A DNA stretch of 64,000 nt from Phycisphaeraceae bacterium (GCA_020851735.1 JADZCD010000065.1:62001-126000); one strand, 5' to 3'; counted from the first letter of the stretch, positions 26,748 to 35,985 are shown. Numbers and translations are program-made. Notes: a model not told the origin generated them from the sequence alone.

Positions 26748-28277
26748 TCATGTAGTTCGCTCCATCGCTGCCCGGGCAGCGGCCAGTGCCTTTTCGTAAG
26801 TAAGCTTGGACTTATCCAAACCTTTCTTGCCTCCAGGCGTCTCAACTTCTTCCGGCAACGGAGGTTGCATGCCTTTTCTTAAGTAGTCCGCCAGCCATTG
26901 CAGCCGCGGCATGGCGTGGGCGAAAAACATCATGTACGACTCGCAAAGCACCGTGGCTTCCGGAACCTCGCCTCCCATCGACCGGTGCTTAGGACACCCG
27001 CCGTGACAGTACGGCTTCCACTGACAACTTAGACACTTGGCTGGCAAGGACTGCTTACGACCGGCAAACACCCCTAGCCGTCCCTGCTCCAAACGGTCAA
27101 ACCATTTTAAATCAAATTGCCCACCCCCGGAAGTACCCCCGGCTGGAAAGGCGCTACTTTCACTGGAATCCTCCCTAACCGACCCGGTCAAAACCGCCTC
27201 CGATAGATCGCGTTCTGACTCTATGTTCTTTTCATCAATAGATTTATGTTTAATAAATCCTCGGCCATGAACGGTGATGCCAACCTGATCGCTGTTCACC
27301 GCCACGTCGTCTACGCCGATGGAATTCTGCCAATCTGGCTGGCCGATCTGTCCTAATTGCCACCGCCGTTCGACAAAATGATCGCATCCGAACACCGCTC
27401 CGTCGTGCTCAATGGTCAACTGACCATGGCAGGAACCGTCTAAAATGCAGAACGGCGTCTGACCTAAGACCAATTTGTTGAGCACCGCATCGAAGATCCG
27501 CACGCTGACCGTATGACGGTGCTTCTGAAACCAACGGTCAAAAACCCGGCAGAGAAACTCTCCATACGCCCGCGGCGAAGGCGCGAACGGTGCCAAGACG
27601 TTGTTCTTGCCCGCCGTCCCACTGGAGGTGTCTTTCACCCACTCGATGGCGGGAATAAATTGCAGCCAGCGAGCGCCCAAATTCATCAGATATCCAAATA
27701 TCTCATCTGGGTGCTTGACGTTATGGTCGTTGAGCACGCACAGAATATTGTGCTCCACCCCGTGCTGCCGCAGTAGCTTAAACCCACGCATCACCTCGTC
27801 GCTGCTGCCCTGGCCGCGATGGCCCAGACGATAGTGATCGTGGAATCGAGGCGGACCATCCACCGACAGGCCAATTAAGAAATCTTCTTTTTTTAGAAAT
27901 TGACACCAGTCATCCGTGAGCAGCGTTCCGTTGGTCTGCAAAGCGTTGTTCACCCGCTGCCCAGCCCGCAGATACCGCCTTTGAAACTCCATGGCCGACT
28001 TAAAAAAGTCCAAACCCGCCAGCGTCGGCTCGCCGCCCTGCCACGCCACCGTCACTTCGTTGGCAAAACGGGGCAAAATGCAGGCAAAAATCTCTTCGAG
28101 CGTCTTTAAGCTCATCCGGTGCTCATGACGCTCATAAATCGCCTTCGTCGGCAAGTAATAACAATAAGTGCAATCCAGATTGCACAAGGCTCCCACGGGC
28201 TTGATCATGATGGTGACGCGACTGGGCTGGATCACCGGCAAGGACATGGATGACCAGTATAACTTATTGACAGCCAT
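26748..28277 (-). CDS. Anaerobic sulfatase-maturating enzyme (radical SAM, SPASM)
   Basis: The protein has 509 residues. CNLDCTYC at 32-39 is the CxxxCxxC radical-SAM [4Fe-4S] site. VAWQGGEPTL binds SAM, and the C-terminal cysteines (CILDGSCHGQ, FGCDHFV, CLSCQWKPYCHGGCP) form the two auxiliary clusters of the SPASM domain. The enzyme converts a Cys or Ser in sulfatases to formylglycine, the residue needed by the sulfatase at 54353-55798. Between CDHFV and CLSC there is an insertion of roughly 75 residues (about 319-395) unlike the compact family loop; part of its DNA (27122-27146) is the dispersed CCCCCGGAAGT repeat, giving GGTSGGG. An alternative start is Met11 (28247). Family length is usually about 370-420, so the extra length is largely the insertion and tail. 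Confidence 0.92.
   Translation of the reverse strand: MAVNKLYWSSMSLPVIQPSRVTIMIKPVGALCNLDCTYCYYLPTKAIYERHEHRMSLKTLEEIFACILPRFANEVTVAWQGGEPTLAGLDFFKSAMEFQRRYLRAGQRVNNALQTNGTLLTDDWCQFLKKEDFLIGLSVDGPPRFHDHYRLGHRGQGSSDEVMRGFKLLRQHGVEHNILCVLNDHNVKHPDEIFGYLMNLGARWLQFIPAIEWVKDTSSGTAGKNNVLAPFAPSPRAYGEFLCRVFDRWFQKHRHTVSVRIFDAVLNKLVLGQTPFCILDGSCHGQLTIEHDGAVFGCDHFVERRWQLGQIGQPDWQNSIGVDDVAVNSDQVGITVHGRGFIKHKSIDEKNIESERDLSEAVLTGSVREDSSESSAFPAGGTSGGGQFDLKWFDRLEQGRLGVFAGRKQSLPAKCLSCQWKPYCHGGCPKHRSMGGEVPEATVLCESYMMFFAHAMPRLQWLADYLRKGMQPPLPEEVETPGGKKGLDKSKLTYEKALAAARAAMERTT
27122..27146. repeat. CCCCCGGAAGT repeat inside anSME gene
   Basis: Two abutting units, ACCCCCGGAAGT and ACCCCCGGCTGG, lie in frame inside the SPASM insertion of the maturase and encode GGTSGGG on the minus strand. 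Confidence 0.85.
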
Positions 28278-28713
28278 TTGACAAATCAGACTTGCCTAAC
28301 TTCTTATAAGATACGAAATTATGATCGCTATCGCCGTTTGATCCTCCACCTTTGTCTGCGGGCCGATCTCGCTTTGGATCGTGGCGATTTTTGAACTTTA
28401 ACCGCCAGCCTTACATAAGATTGTTCTGGCTGGACCACTCCTCAACCTGCACAACACCTCCGTGAGCTAAGCGATTAATCTAATAACCTAAACACATCGG
28501 GATCGACTACGAATGCCTTCGCGGGTACCATCACCCCCGGAAGTGCCCCCGGAAGTAACCCCGGCCCCCGGAAGTAGACCCGGCCCCCGGAAATAGGCCC
28601 CGCCCCCGGAGATACCCGCCGGCCTCGTGAAACCGCTCCCGGCCACCGCAAGCGCAAACTGCCTCAGAAAGTAAATAAACAAAATCCCCGGACACGAACT
28701 CCGGAAAAGAACC
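28278..28713. other. Intergenic region with repeat array
   Basis: These 436 bases separate the divergent maturase and response-regulator genes. The first 220 bases are less GC-rich than the surroundings and should hold both promoters. An array of repeats follows at 28532-28622. No gene is supported. Confidence 0.6.
28532..28622. repeat. CCCCCGGAAGT array
   Basis: Seven units at about 11-15 base spacing: CCCCCGGAAGTG, CCCCCGGAAGTAA, CCCCGG, CCCCCGGAAGTAGA, CCCCCGGAAATAGG and CCCCCGGAGATA. This is the cleanest intergenic example of the family on this strand. Confidence 0.93.
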
Positions 28714-29289
28714 ATGACGAGCATGCCGACGACCGAAATGAGCTCCTCCTTGCCCCAAACTTCCTCGAAACCCGCCGGCGAAAGCGATGTCAGCCAATCG
28801 CTGATCCTGGTCGTCGATGACAACGTCCAGAACGTCGAACTCCTGCAGGCTTACTTAGAAGCCCTCAATTGCCAGACCATGTCCGCCTTCGATGGCTTAG
28901 AGGCCATCAAAATCGTCGAAAGCCATCAGCCCACCCCCGACCTGATCCTTTTGGACATCATGATGCCCAAGATGTCCGGCTTCGAGGTCTGCCGAAAGCT
29001 CAAGCTCAATCCCAAAACCCGCACCATCCCCATCATCATGGTGACAGCCCTAAACGAATTGGGAGATATCGAGCGGGCGGTGGAGTCCGGCACCGATGAC
29101 TTCCTGACCAAGCCCGTCAATAAGCTCGAGCTGCTGACCAGAGTCAAATCCCTCCTGCGCGTCCGGCACCTTAAGCGCGAGCTGGACCGCACCATGGCCT
29201 ATATCCACGACATCGAAGCCCGCCCCGTGATCCCTTCTTCCCAGACTCCCCCTCCGCCCCCCTCTTCCCCCCCGCCCGCGGCTTCCTAA
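28714..29289 (+). CDS. Single-domain response regulator (DivK/CheY-like)
   Basis: The protein has 191 residues. After a Ser/Thr-rich 27-residue leader comes one receiver domain: acidic pair Asp35-Asp36 (VVDDN), phospho-acceptor Asp81 (LILLDIMMP), switch Thr111 (VTAL) and Lys133 (LTKPVN). No output domain follows; there is a basic helix (VRHLKRELDRTM) and a Pro/Ser-rich tail. The order, with DIMMPKMSGFEVC and TRTIPIIMVTAL, resembles PleD/DivK-like receivers. It probably relays phosphate by protein contact. No histidine kinase is adjacent, so the partner is unknown. GGAAAAG (28701-28707) precedes the ATG. Confidence 0.93.
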   Translation: MTSMPTTEMSSSLPQTSSKPAGESDVSQSLILVVDDNVQNVELLQAYLEALNCQTMSAFDGLEAIKIVESHQPTPDLILLDIMMPKMSGFEVCRKLKLNPKTRTIPIIMVTALNELGDIERAVESGTDDFLTKPVNKLELLTRVKSLLRVRHLKRELDRTMAYIHDIEARPVIPSSQTPPPPPSSPPPAAS

Positions 29290-29654
29290 TTTCCGGCCCG
29301 CCCTCGTTTATCCCTCTTTGTCCGGCTATCCCACTTCAACTCTTGGCCTGCCAACCGACTCGTCTACACCGTGCCTATACCCTCAGGCGGCGCTGAAATG
29401 GGTCAGCGACCAGTCCGCTCCGCCAACCGGCGCCATGGCTCGACAGGTGTGTAAAGGCCGTGAAAACCGCCGCAACACAGGCGTTAGAGGCAAAAACAGG
29501 ATGGGGCGGTGTCAGCTTGCTGATTTCTCGCACATTTTTTTGGACAAATCCAGATTTCCGAAAAACACTGCCTAATATGGAATCAGGAGTGGGGTTATTC
29601 CCAAAGAAAACCCCGGTTTAACCAAACGGTATTTGGAACCGTTGGAGTAGTAAT
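29290..29654. other. Intergenic region, promoter side of the Cys-rich gene
   Basis: These 365 bases lie between two genes on the same strand. The last 100 bases are AT-richer (GATTTCCGAAAAACACTGCC, TATGG) and likely contain the promoter. There is a GGGG...CCCC inverted repeat at 29592-29617 (GGGGTTATTCCC/CCCCGG) and a GGAG ribosome site just before 29655. No gene is seen. Confidence 0.5.
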
Positions 29655-30443
29655 ATGCCGCGGCTGACAGCGACCTGTATAACCATAGCCCTGACCGTGT
29701 TGGCCACCCTGACTTCCGTGGGCAGTCCCACGGCCGTTGCCGATGAGGCAGCCTGCAGCAAGGACACCGCCGCGACGTCCGCTTGTCCCGCCGGCGCCAA
29801 AACAGATAAGGATTGTAGCTCCTGCCCGGACAAGTCGGCGGCGGCGAAGGCTGACATGGATTGTGCCGCCTGCCCGGCCAAAGCGAATTGCCCGTTCCCG
29901 AAGATCTCCTATCAGGTGGGCGATCAGGCGTTTGACAATCGGGCGGATGCCGACACTCAAGCCGCTGCCAGCCAGCAACCGGTGGTATTCGCCGTAGCTG
30001 ATAAGACCTTTACCGAGGAAAGCCAGGCCATGGCCGCTCTGGCCGACGCCAGCGAATCTTTCTTAGTTGACTTTGTCACGATCAAGGCCAACGATCAGGA
30101 TCTGAGCTATCAGGTCGTGGGCGCGGCTTTCGAGACCCAGGAAAAAGCTCAGCAGGCCGCCGACCTCGCCCAACAGGCCATGCTTGAAGTGGCCATGCAA
30201 TACACGGTCGACGGCAAGGAAATCTGTTGTCCGACCATGGCCAAGGAAGCCAGCGACAAGTGCGGCAAGCCCGTGGCATACAAAGTCGGTGACGTGCAGA
30301 CCAATTGCCCCTTCACCGCACGCGTCAGCCTTAATCAGGCCAAATACATGGCAGCCATCAAGGCCCTGACGGAAAAAGGATTTGGACAGGCCCCCACGGC
30401 TCAGACGACTTCGCCGCCAGAGCCTGCCGCCAGCGCCTCGTAA
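29655..30443 (+). CDS. Secreted cysteine-rich protein of unknown function
   Basis: The protein has 262 residues with a signal peptide (MPRLTATCITIALTVLATLT..., cleavage probably near AVADEA). Residues 34-82 contain several Cys motifs: ACSK, SACPAGAK, CSSCPD, CAACPAK, NCPFP. Three related units follow: YQVGDQAFDNRADADTQAA, YQVVGAAFETQEKAQQAA and YKVGDVQTNCPF...LNQAKYMAAIKAL, with ICCPTMAKEASDKCGKP between the second and third. Paired CxxC and CC motifs on an exported protein suggest metal or redox binding, and the repeats resemble small strand-helix units. I do not recognise the family. GGAG lies seven bases before the ATG, and a hairpin terminator follows. Confidence 0.85.
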   Translation: MPRLTATCITIALTVLATLTSVGSPTAVADEAACSKDTAATSACPAGAKTDKDCSSCPDKSAAAKADMDCAACPAKANCPFPKISYQVGDQAFDNRADADTQAAASQQPVVFAVADKTFTEESQAMAALADASESFLVDFVTIKANDQDLSYQVVGAAFETQEKAQQAADLAQQAMLEVAMQYTVDGKEICCPTMAKEASDKCGKPVAYKVGDVQTNCPFTARVSLNQAKYMAAIKALTEKGFGQAPTAQTTSPPEPAASAS

Positions 30444-30477
30444 GAATCGACCTTTACTTCGCTCCTACCCCCCTCGG

Positions 30478-30515
30478 GCGGCCAACGGACGTACACCGTG
30501 GCCGCTCTTTTTATT
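30478..30515 (+). terminator. Rho-independent terminator of the Cys-rich gene
   Basis: The arms GCGGCCA (30478-30484) and TGGCCGC (30499-30505), plus an inner CGG/CCG pairing, are followed by TCTTTTTATTT. Confidence 0.8.
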
Positions 30516-30517
30516 TG

Positions 30518-30590
30518 CCTTCCGGGGACTTCCGGGAAAATCCGGGGGATTCCGGCGGATTGCGGCCCAAGTCCAGGGGGATTGCGGGCT
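30518..30590. repeat. Degenerate ACTTCCGGGG units
   Basis: CTTCCGGGG, ACTTCCGGGA, AATCCGGGGG and ATTCCGGCGG follow each other, then a looser part (AAGTCCAGGGGGATTGCGGG). It lies directly after the terminator of the Cys-rich gene. Confidence 0.8.
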
Positions 30591-31079
30591 GGCGGCCGCC
30601 CGGACCCCGACCCGTTCCGTTTATGCCGTCTGTGCGCTTTATGCCTCCGGGCCTATCGTCTGCGTGAACTTTGCCGCCGACGGTAACGGCTTTGCCGACC
30701 GGTGCGCTTAAAGCAGCAGCGCAAACTTTTCCAGTTCTACCGCCGGGCGATCCATCATCTGATCCCGCACGCGCCTTAACAGATCATCCACCTGTATTTC
30801 CGCGTCGATGCGAGCGGTGATGCGTACACAAAGACCATCTCCGAGCAGACTCGATCGGCAGGCCCGTTGCCCGCCGAACGACCGCTCGCCCCCGGCGTAG
30901 ACGCCGCTTGGAAAGGGCTTAAGACACCCCAATCTTTCAAGCAAGTCCTAAGAGTCGACCCAAACATTTTTCCGTAGCAACGTTTCGTCGCCGGCAACGC
31001 CCCGCAACCAAAGCATGGATCCAGGACTGCCGCCGACGACCAGCCAATGTCAGGACCCCTTCAGGGGAGAAAGCCAACC
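30591..31079. other. Intergenic region upstream of flagellin 1
   Basis: About 490 bases with no supported gene. The region from 30940 to 31079 is the flagellin leader and ends with AGGGGAG. I looked for a sigma-28 promoter (TAAA-N15-GCCGATAA) or a sigma-54 promoter and found no convincing match. Confidence 0.5.
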
Positions 31080-32588
31080 ATGAGTCGAATCAACACCAAC
31101 ATCACGTCGCTGATTGCCCAGCGGACCTTAGGTCAGCAGCAGGGCAATCTGACCAAGACCCTCGAACGCCTGAGCACCGGTTACCAGATCAACCGCGGTG
31201 CGGACAATCCCGCCGGCCTGATCGCCAGCGAACGCTTGCGGTCGGAACTGGCCGCCAGCACGGCTGCCGTCGGCAACGCCGAGCGTGCCGACCAGGTCAT
31301 GAACATCGCCGAAGGCGGTTTGCAGGAAATCAACAGCATGCTGATCCAGATCCAGGACTTGGTCGGCCAGTCAGCCAATGAGGCCGGCCTGTCCCGCGAG
31401 GAAAAGGAAGCTAATCAGCTGCAGATTGACTCGATTCTGCAGACCATCGACCGTATCAGCCAGACCACGTCGTTTGAAGGCACCAAGCTGCTCAACGGCA
31501 CCTTCGACTTCAAGACCACCGGCCAGAGCAACGTGGTCACCGACTTCCAGATCAACGCCGCCAAGCTCAACGCGGGCGACACCCGCCAGGTGCAGGTGGC
31601 GGTGACCGCTTCCGCCCAGCACGGCGCGCTGTTTGTTTCCGCCGGCGGCGGCACGGCCATCAATCTGGCCAACGCCTCCTCCACGTTCGTCTTTGAGCTC
31701 ACCGGGTCCAAGGGCTCGCGTGCGTTCAGCTTCTCGTCCGGCACGACCCTGACCGCCATCGCTTCCCAGATCAACACGTTCAAGGACGTGCTGGGCGTGT
31801 CGGCGGTGGGCAGCGGCAATTACCTGGAACTCAAGAGCACCACCTTCGGCTCCAGCGAATTCGTGAAGTTCAAAGTGGTGGACGACGGCGGCATGACCGG
31901 CGGCGCTGTTTACGTGGCTTCGGCCCCCAATGAGAACGCCGTGCAGACCGCCACGGGCGCGACCACCTTCGCCAACGTCGGCGACGGCGTGGAAGATGAA
32001 GGCCAAGACCTGGGCGCCACCATCAACGGCATCAAGGCCACCGGCAAGGGCAACAACGCCAACGTGTCGACGGACTTCATCGACCTGAGCGTGACCTTAA
32101 GCGCCAACGGCGCCCAGACGCTGGGCTCCTTCAACGCCTTCACCATCACCGGCGGCGGGGCCAACTTCAACCTCGGCCCCAGCGTGGACATCATCAACAA
32201 GGTGTCCATCGGCATCAGCAACGTGACCACCCGCAAACTGGGCAACTCCACGGATGGTTACTTAAACGATCTGGCCCAGGGCGGCACGGCCAACGTGGTC
32301 GACGGCGACCTGGCTACCGCCCAGAAGATCGTGGCCACCACGATCGACCAGATCTCCAGCCTCCGCGGCCGTATCGGCGCGTTCCAGAAGAACGTCGTCG
32401 GCGCGACCATCCGTTCGCTGGGCGTGGCCATCGAGAACACGCGGGCGGCCGAGAGCACGATCCGCGATACGGACTTCGCCTCGCAGATCGCCGAATTGTC
32501 CCGTAACCAGGTTCTGGTGCAGGCGGCTTCGAGCATGCTGGGCATCTCCAATGCCCAGGGCCAGAACGTCCTGCAGCTGCTCGGTTAA
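31080..32588 (+). CDS. fliC: Flagellin, copy 1 (502 aa)
   Basis: ATG 31080 (MSRINTNITSLIAQ) follows AGGGGAG; an extension upstream to 31047 has no ribosome site. The N-terminal D0/D1 region has LERLSTGYQINRGADNPAGL and the C-terminal one has the typical TIRDTDFASQIAELSRNQ, QAASSMLGISNAQGQNVLQLLG. Flagellin subunits are exported by the flagellar type III system, which needs no signal peptide, and polymerise into the filament. The central variable region (about 160-400) is Gly/Ala/Thr-rich with beta-strand repeats (ASSTFVFELTGSKGSRAFSFSSGT). A second copy of equal length follows after about 900 bases. A strong terminator follows, so each gene is transcribed on its own. Confidence 0.97.
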   Translation: MSRINTNITSLIAQRTLGQQQGNLTKTLERLSTGYQINRGADNPAGLIASERLRSELAASTAAVGNAERADQVMNIAEGGLQEINSMLIQIQDLVGQSANEAGLSREEKEANQLQIDSILQTIDRISQTTSFEGTKLLNGTFDFKTTGQSNVVTDFQINAAKLNAGDTRQVQVAVTASAQHGALFVSAGGGTAINLANASSTFVFELTGSKGSRAFSFSSGTTLTAIASQINTFKDVLGVSAVGSGNYLELKSTTFGSSEFVKFKVVDDGGMTGGAVYVASAPNENAVQTATGATTFANVGDGVEDEGQDLGATINGIKATGKGNNANVSTDFIDLSVTLSANGAQTLGSFNAFTITGGGANFNLGPSVDIINKVSIGISNVTTRKLGNSTDGYLNDLAQGGTANVVDGDLATAQKIVATTIDQISSLRGRIGAFQKNVVGATIRSLGVAIENTRAAESTIRDTDFASQIAELSRNQVLVQAASSMLGISNAQGQNVLQLLG

Positions 32589-32620
32589 ACGAGCGGGTCT
32601 GACAACTTGAGTGTTCCTTG

Positions 32621-32650
32621 ACGGCGGCCGATCACGGCCGCCGTTTTTTT
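32621..32650 (+). terminator. Strong rho-independent terminator after flagellin 1
   Basis: The perfect 10-bp arms ACGGCGGCCG and CGGCCGCCGT enclose ATCA and are followed by TTTTTT. Confidence 0.97.
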
Positions 32651-33483
32651 GCGCCCAAGCCGACCACTTATCGGACGAATCTTTTAACGCCCGCGTTTGC
32701 TTCTGAACAGGGGCAGGCGGGCCTGGGATTCCGCCCCGGCCACGGGCGGACCGGCGCGACGGTGGGAAACAAAAAAATTTTCGGGGGCCGCCGGACAGCT
32801 TTCGGAACCCAGGCCCCGGGCGCAAAACCCCAGAGCTGGCCCGCGCCCATTAAGGAACACCACCCGGCTCCGGGACGGTCGGGGACGCCGGCGCCTGGCT
32901 GAAAAACCCTGCAAAACGCGGTTTTTTTCGCATGTTTGCCGCGCGGGATCCATCGAATTAACACCGCTTACGCGGACGTTGCCAGCCGGACGGCGGGCGA
33001 TCCTGCCGGTCGTGCCGTCTGTAACGGCCGGGGGGGTGGGGTAAAAAAAAACGATTTTTCTGCGCATTCCGTTTAAGTCGGACTTAAGGCGCCTGCCTGC
33101 TTTGTCGATGCTGCCGGTGGTAACGATTAATCCGCCTAGGGAGCATCGCCGTGAAACGCTCGTCCGATAAGCCTCGCACCGAATTCCGTTGTTCCTCGCG
33201 GCACGGCCGCACCGAACAACAAGGTGCGACCCGCGTGTCCCCCCCGGCTACGCCCAGCCGCGTGGAGGCACGCCGAGCCGCGGCACGTGATCGGCCGCCC
33301 CCCGGCATTGCTCCTGCCGGATAAGCGCCCGGGACGACCGCCGTCGCCGGAGCTGAAGTTGAAGTTGAAGGACCTTGGATTGTGTGCATCAGTTTGAATC
33401 GAATTGGAGACCAAACATCAGGGGCATGAGGCCCGGCAACAGGTTGTGACTGCCCGCGAGCAGTTCACGGAGGACCCAACACC
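32651..33483. other. Long gene-free region between the flagellins
   Basis: These 833 bases are GC-rich with short mononucleotide runs (G8 and A9 near 33030-33055). The short overlapping ORFs on both strands have no protein-like pattern. Bases 33350-33483 should hold the promoter and leader of flagellin 2, ending GGAGG before the ATG. No known RNA is recognised. Confidence 0.5.
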
Positions 33484-34992
33484 ATGAGTCGCATCATCAC
33501 CAACGTACCGTCCATCCTTGCCCAGCGCGTTCTGAACTTACAGAACGACTCCTTGACCAAATCCCTCGAGAGGTTGAGCACCGGCTATCAGATCAATCGC
33601 GGTGCCGACAACCCCGCGGGCCTGATCGCCAGCGAAAAGCTGCGCTCGGAAAAGGTGGCCATCAGCGCCGCCATCGCCAATGCCGAACGCGCCGATCAGG
33701 TGATGAACATCGCCGAAGGCGGCCTGCAGGAACTCAACGGCATGCTCATTGAGCTCCAGGACCTGGTCGGGCAGTCGGCTAACGAATCCGGCTTGTCCCG
33801 CGAAGAATTGGAAGCCAATCAGCTGCAGATCGACTCGATCCTGCAGACCATCGACCGCATCAGCCAGACCACGAGTTTTGAAGGCACGAAGCTGCTTAAC
33901 GGCTCCTTCGACTTTAAGACCACCGGCCAGGACAACGCGGTGATTGATTTCCGCATCAACGCCGCCAAGATGGAGCACGGCGACACCCGCGACGTCCAGC
34001 TGGCCGTGACGGCCTCGGCCCACCACGGCGCCTTGTTCCTGTCCGCCGGCGGCGCCACAGCCCTTGATCTGGCCAACGCCTCCTCCACGTTCGTATTCGA
34101 AATCGGCGGAGCGGTTGGTTCACGCGAATTCAGCTTCTCCTCCGGCACGACCTTGACCGCCATCGCCGCCCAGATCAACACCTTTAAGGACGTGATCGGC
34201 GTGTCCGCGGTGGGCAGCGGCAACTACCTGGAGCTCAAGAGCACCAGTTTCGGGTCGGATAACTTCGTCTCCTTTAACCTCAAGAACACCGGCGGCCTGA
34301 CCGGCGGCGCGGTGTATCAAGCTTCCGCCGTGAACGAGAACGCCGTGGTCGCCGCCGGCGGCAGCGCCTTTGCCACCCTCCAGGACATCGTCAGCGACAC
34401 CGGCCGGGACATCGGCGCCGTCATCAACGGCATCAAGGCCACCGGCAAGGGCAACACCGCCAACGTGTCGACGGACTTCATCGACCTGAGCGTGACCTTA
34501 AGCGCCAACGGCGCCCAGACGCTCGGAGCCCTGACCGCCTTCACCATCACCGGCGGCGGCGCCAAGTTCAACCTCGGTCCGAACGTGGACATCATCAACC
34601 AGGTCAGCGTGGGCATCCAGAACGTGGCTGTCCGCAACCTGGGCAACGCGGAAGTCGGACACCTCGACGCCCTGGCCCGCGGTGGCTCGGCCGACATGAT
34701 CAACGGCAACAAGGCGTCGGCCCAGAAGATTATTTCCTCCGCCATCGACCAAGTTACCAGCCTCCGCGGTCGCATCGGCGCCTTCCAGAAGAACATCATC
34801 GGGTCGACCACCCGTTCTCTGGGCGTGGCTCTGGAAAACACCAGCGCCGCCGAAAGCGCCATCCGCGATACGGACTTCGCTTCCGAAACTGCGGAATTGA
34901 CCCGCAGCCAGATTCTGGTCAGTGCCGCTAGTAACACCCTGGCAATTGCTAACTCTCGTCCCCAGTCCGTGTTACAGCTGCTCGGCCAGTAA
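33484..34992 (+). CDS. fliC: Flagellin, copy 2 (502 aa)
   Basis: It is close in sequence and equal in length to the copy at 31080. It starts MSRIITNVPSILAQRV and carries the same LERLSTGYQINRGADNPAGL N-terminal signature and the C-terminal IRDTDFASETAELTRSQIL. Differences concentrate in the central domain and at the ends; the stretch ATGKGN(N/T)ANVSTDFIDLSV is nearly identical even at DNA level (near 34440 and 32040). Two non-identical flagellins often build filament segments with different properties. GGAGG (33471-33475) is at proper distance. A strong terminator follows at 35048. Confidence 0.97.
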   Translation: MSRIITNVPSILAQRVLNLQNDSLTKSLERLSTGYQINRGADNPAGLIASEKLRSEKVAISAAIANAERADQVMNIAEGGLQELNGMLIELQDLVGQSANESGLSREELEANQLQIDSILQTIDRISQTTSFEGTKLLNGSFDFKTTGQDNAVIDFRINAAKMEHGDTRDVQLAVTASAHHGALFLSAGGATALDLANASSTFVFEIGGAVGSREFSFSSGTTLTAIAAQINTFKDVIGVSAVGSGNYLELKSTSFGSDNFVSFNLKNTGGLTGGAVYQASAVNENAVVAAGGSAFATLQDIVSDTGRDIGAVINGIKATGKGNTANVSTDFIDLSVTLSANGAQTLGALTAFTITGGGAKFNLGPNVDIINQVSVGIQNVAVRNLGNAEVGHLDALARGGSADMINGNKASAQKIISSAIDQVTSLRGRIGAFQKNIIGSTTRSLGVALENTSAAESAIRDTDFASETAELTRSQILVSAASNTLAIANSRPQSVLQLLGQ

Positions 34993-35047
34993 TGAATTCA
35001 TCACTCCTGGACGTCCGCTTCGGCGGACATCCCGATCACTGATGCAG

Positions 35048-35080
35048 GACGGCGGTCCCCCCGGACCGCCGTCTTTTTTT
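35048..35080 (+). terminator. Strong rho-independent terminator after flagellin 2
   Basis: The 11-bp arms GACGGCGGTCC and GGACCGCCGTC enclose CCCC and are followed by seven T. Confidence 0.97.
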
Positions 35081-35226
35081 ATCCCTGATCTTTATTTAAG
35101 AAAAATTGTCTCTTTTTCCATTATTACACGATCATTATCCGCCCCGTCGATGATTACAATAACTTGGTTATTTCTCCGCTGGCGCCTGGCGGATACGCAC
35201 CTGCAAACGATTGGGTGGGTTGATTT

Positions 35227-35955
35227 ATGGCTATTTCACGTCGTGAGTTCATGCTGGCTGGGCTCGGGCTGGTCGCCGCTGGTTGCACCCAGGGAGTCCA
35301 ATCCTCGGTCCAAAGACCCAGCCCGCTGTGGCCGACCATCCCCCAGCGCCCGCAGGCCCACGGCTACGCCGTCGCCATCGCCCCGCCGGCCGCTTCGAGC
35401 TATGCTCCCGCCGCGGCCGGCTCCGGTTCCGCGTCCGCCAAGGTGGGCAATCTGCCGGTGTTATCCCGCTCGCAATGGGCGTCCACCGGACCGATCATGC
35501 GCCGCGTCAATCCCATGAACGGCATCAACCGCATCACCGTTCACCACGAAGGTTGGACCGCCGTGTGGTTCACCGATTCCTCCTCCACGGTCGAGCGACT
35601 TGATTCCATCCGCCGCAATCACGTCGATCGCGGGTGGGCGGACATCGGCTATCACTTTGTCATTGACCGCGGCGGCCGCATCTGGGAAGGTCGCTCGACC
35701 AATTACCAGGGCGCCCACGTCAGCGAAAACAACGAGCACAATCTGGGCGTGATGATGCTGGGCAACTTCGAGCTCCAGCAGCCGTCCGCTCAGCAGATGG
35801 CCACGCTCCGCCAGGTGTTGCGCACCATGATGGCCCGCTACAACGTGCCGGTCAGCCGGGTCTACACCCATCGCGAATTAAAGCCCACCACCTGCCCGGG
35901 CCGCTCCCTGCAGCCGCAGATGGTCACGCTCCGCCGCAACGGATCGCTGGCGTAA
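35227..35955 (+). CDS. N-acetylmuramoyl-L-alanine amidase, Tat/lipoprotein export signal
   Basis: The protein has 242 residues. SRREFMLAGLGLVAAGC combines a twin-arginine motif with a lipobox ending at Cys20. A Pro/Ala linker leads to an amidase_2/PGRP-type domain (about 78-235): SRSQWAS, ITVHHEGW (Zn ligand near His106), DIGYHFVIDRGGRIWEGR, HVSENNEHNLGVMMLGNF and VYTHRELKPTTCPGR (Zn ligands His215 and Cys223). It cleaves the amide bond between MurNAc and the stem peptide and would act in the periplasm or on the outer membrane. It is monocistronic; a multi-hairpin repeat follows directly. Confidence 0.93.
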   Translation: MAISRREFMLAGLGLVAAGCTQGVQSSVQRPSPLWPTIPQRPQAHGYAVAIAPPAASSYAPAAAGSGSASAKVGNLPVLSRSQWASTGPIMRRVNPMNGINRITVHHEGWTAVWFTDSSSTVERLDSIRRNHVDRGWADIGYHFVIDRGGRIWEGRSTNYQGAHVSENNEHNLGVMMLGNFELQQPSAQQMATLRQVLRTMMARYNVPVSRVYTHRELKPTTCPGRSLQPQMVTLRRNGSLA

Positions 35956-35985
35956 CGTAAGTAATACGCACGGTGAAAATACCGC

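Noticed and set aside
30708-30997. Minus-strand ORFs upstream of flagellin 1
   Set aside because: No ribosome site or domain pattern; composition fits non-coding GC-rich DNA.
33160-33175. CCGATAA as a sigma-28 -10 element for flagellin 2
   Set aside because: No TAAA-type -35 at 15 bases and it lies more than 300 bases from the start codon.
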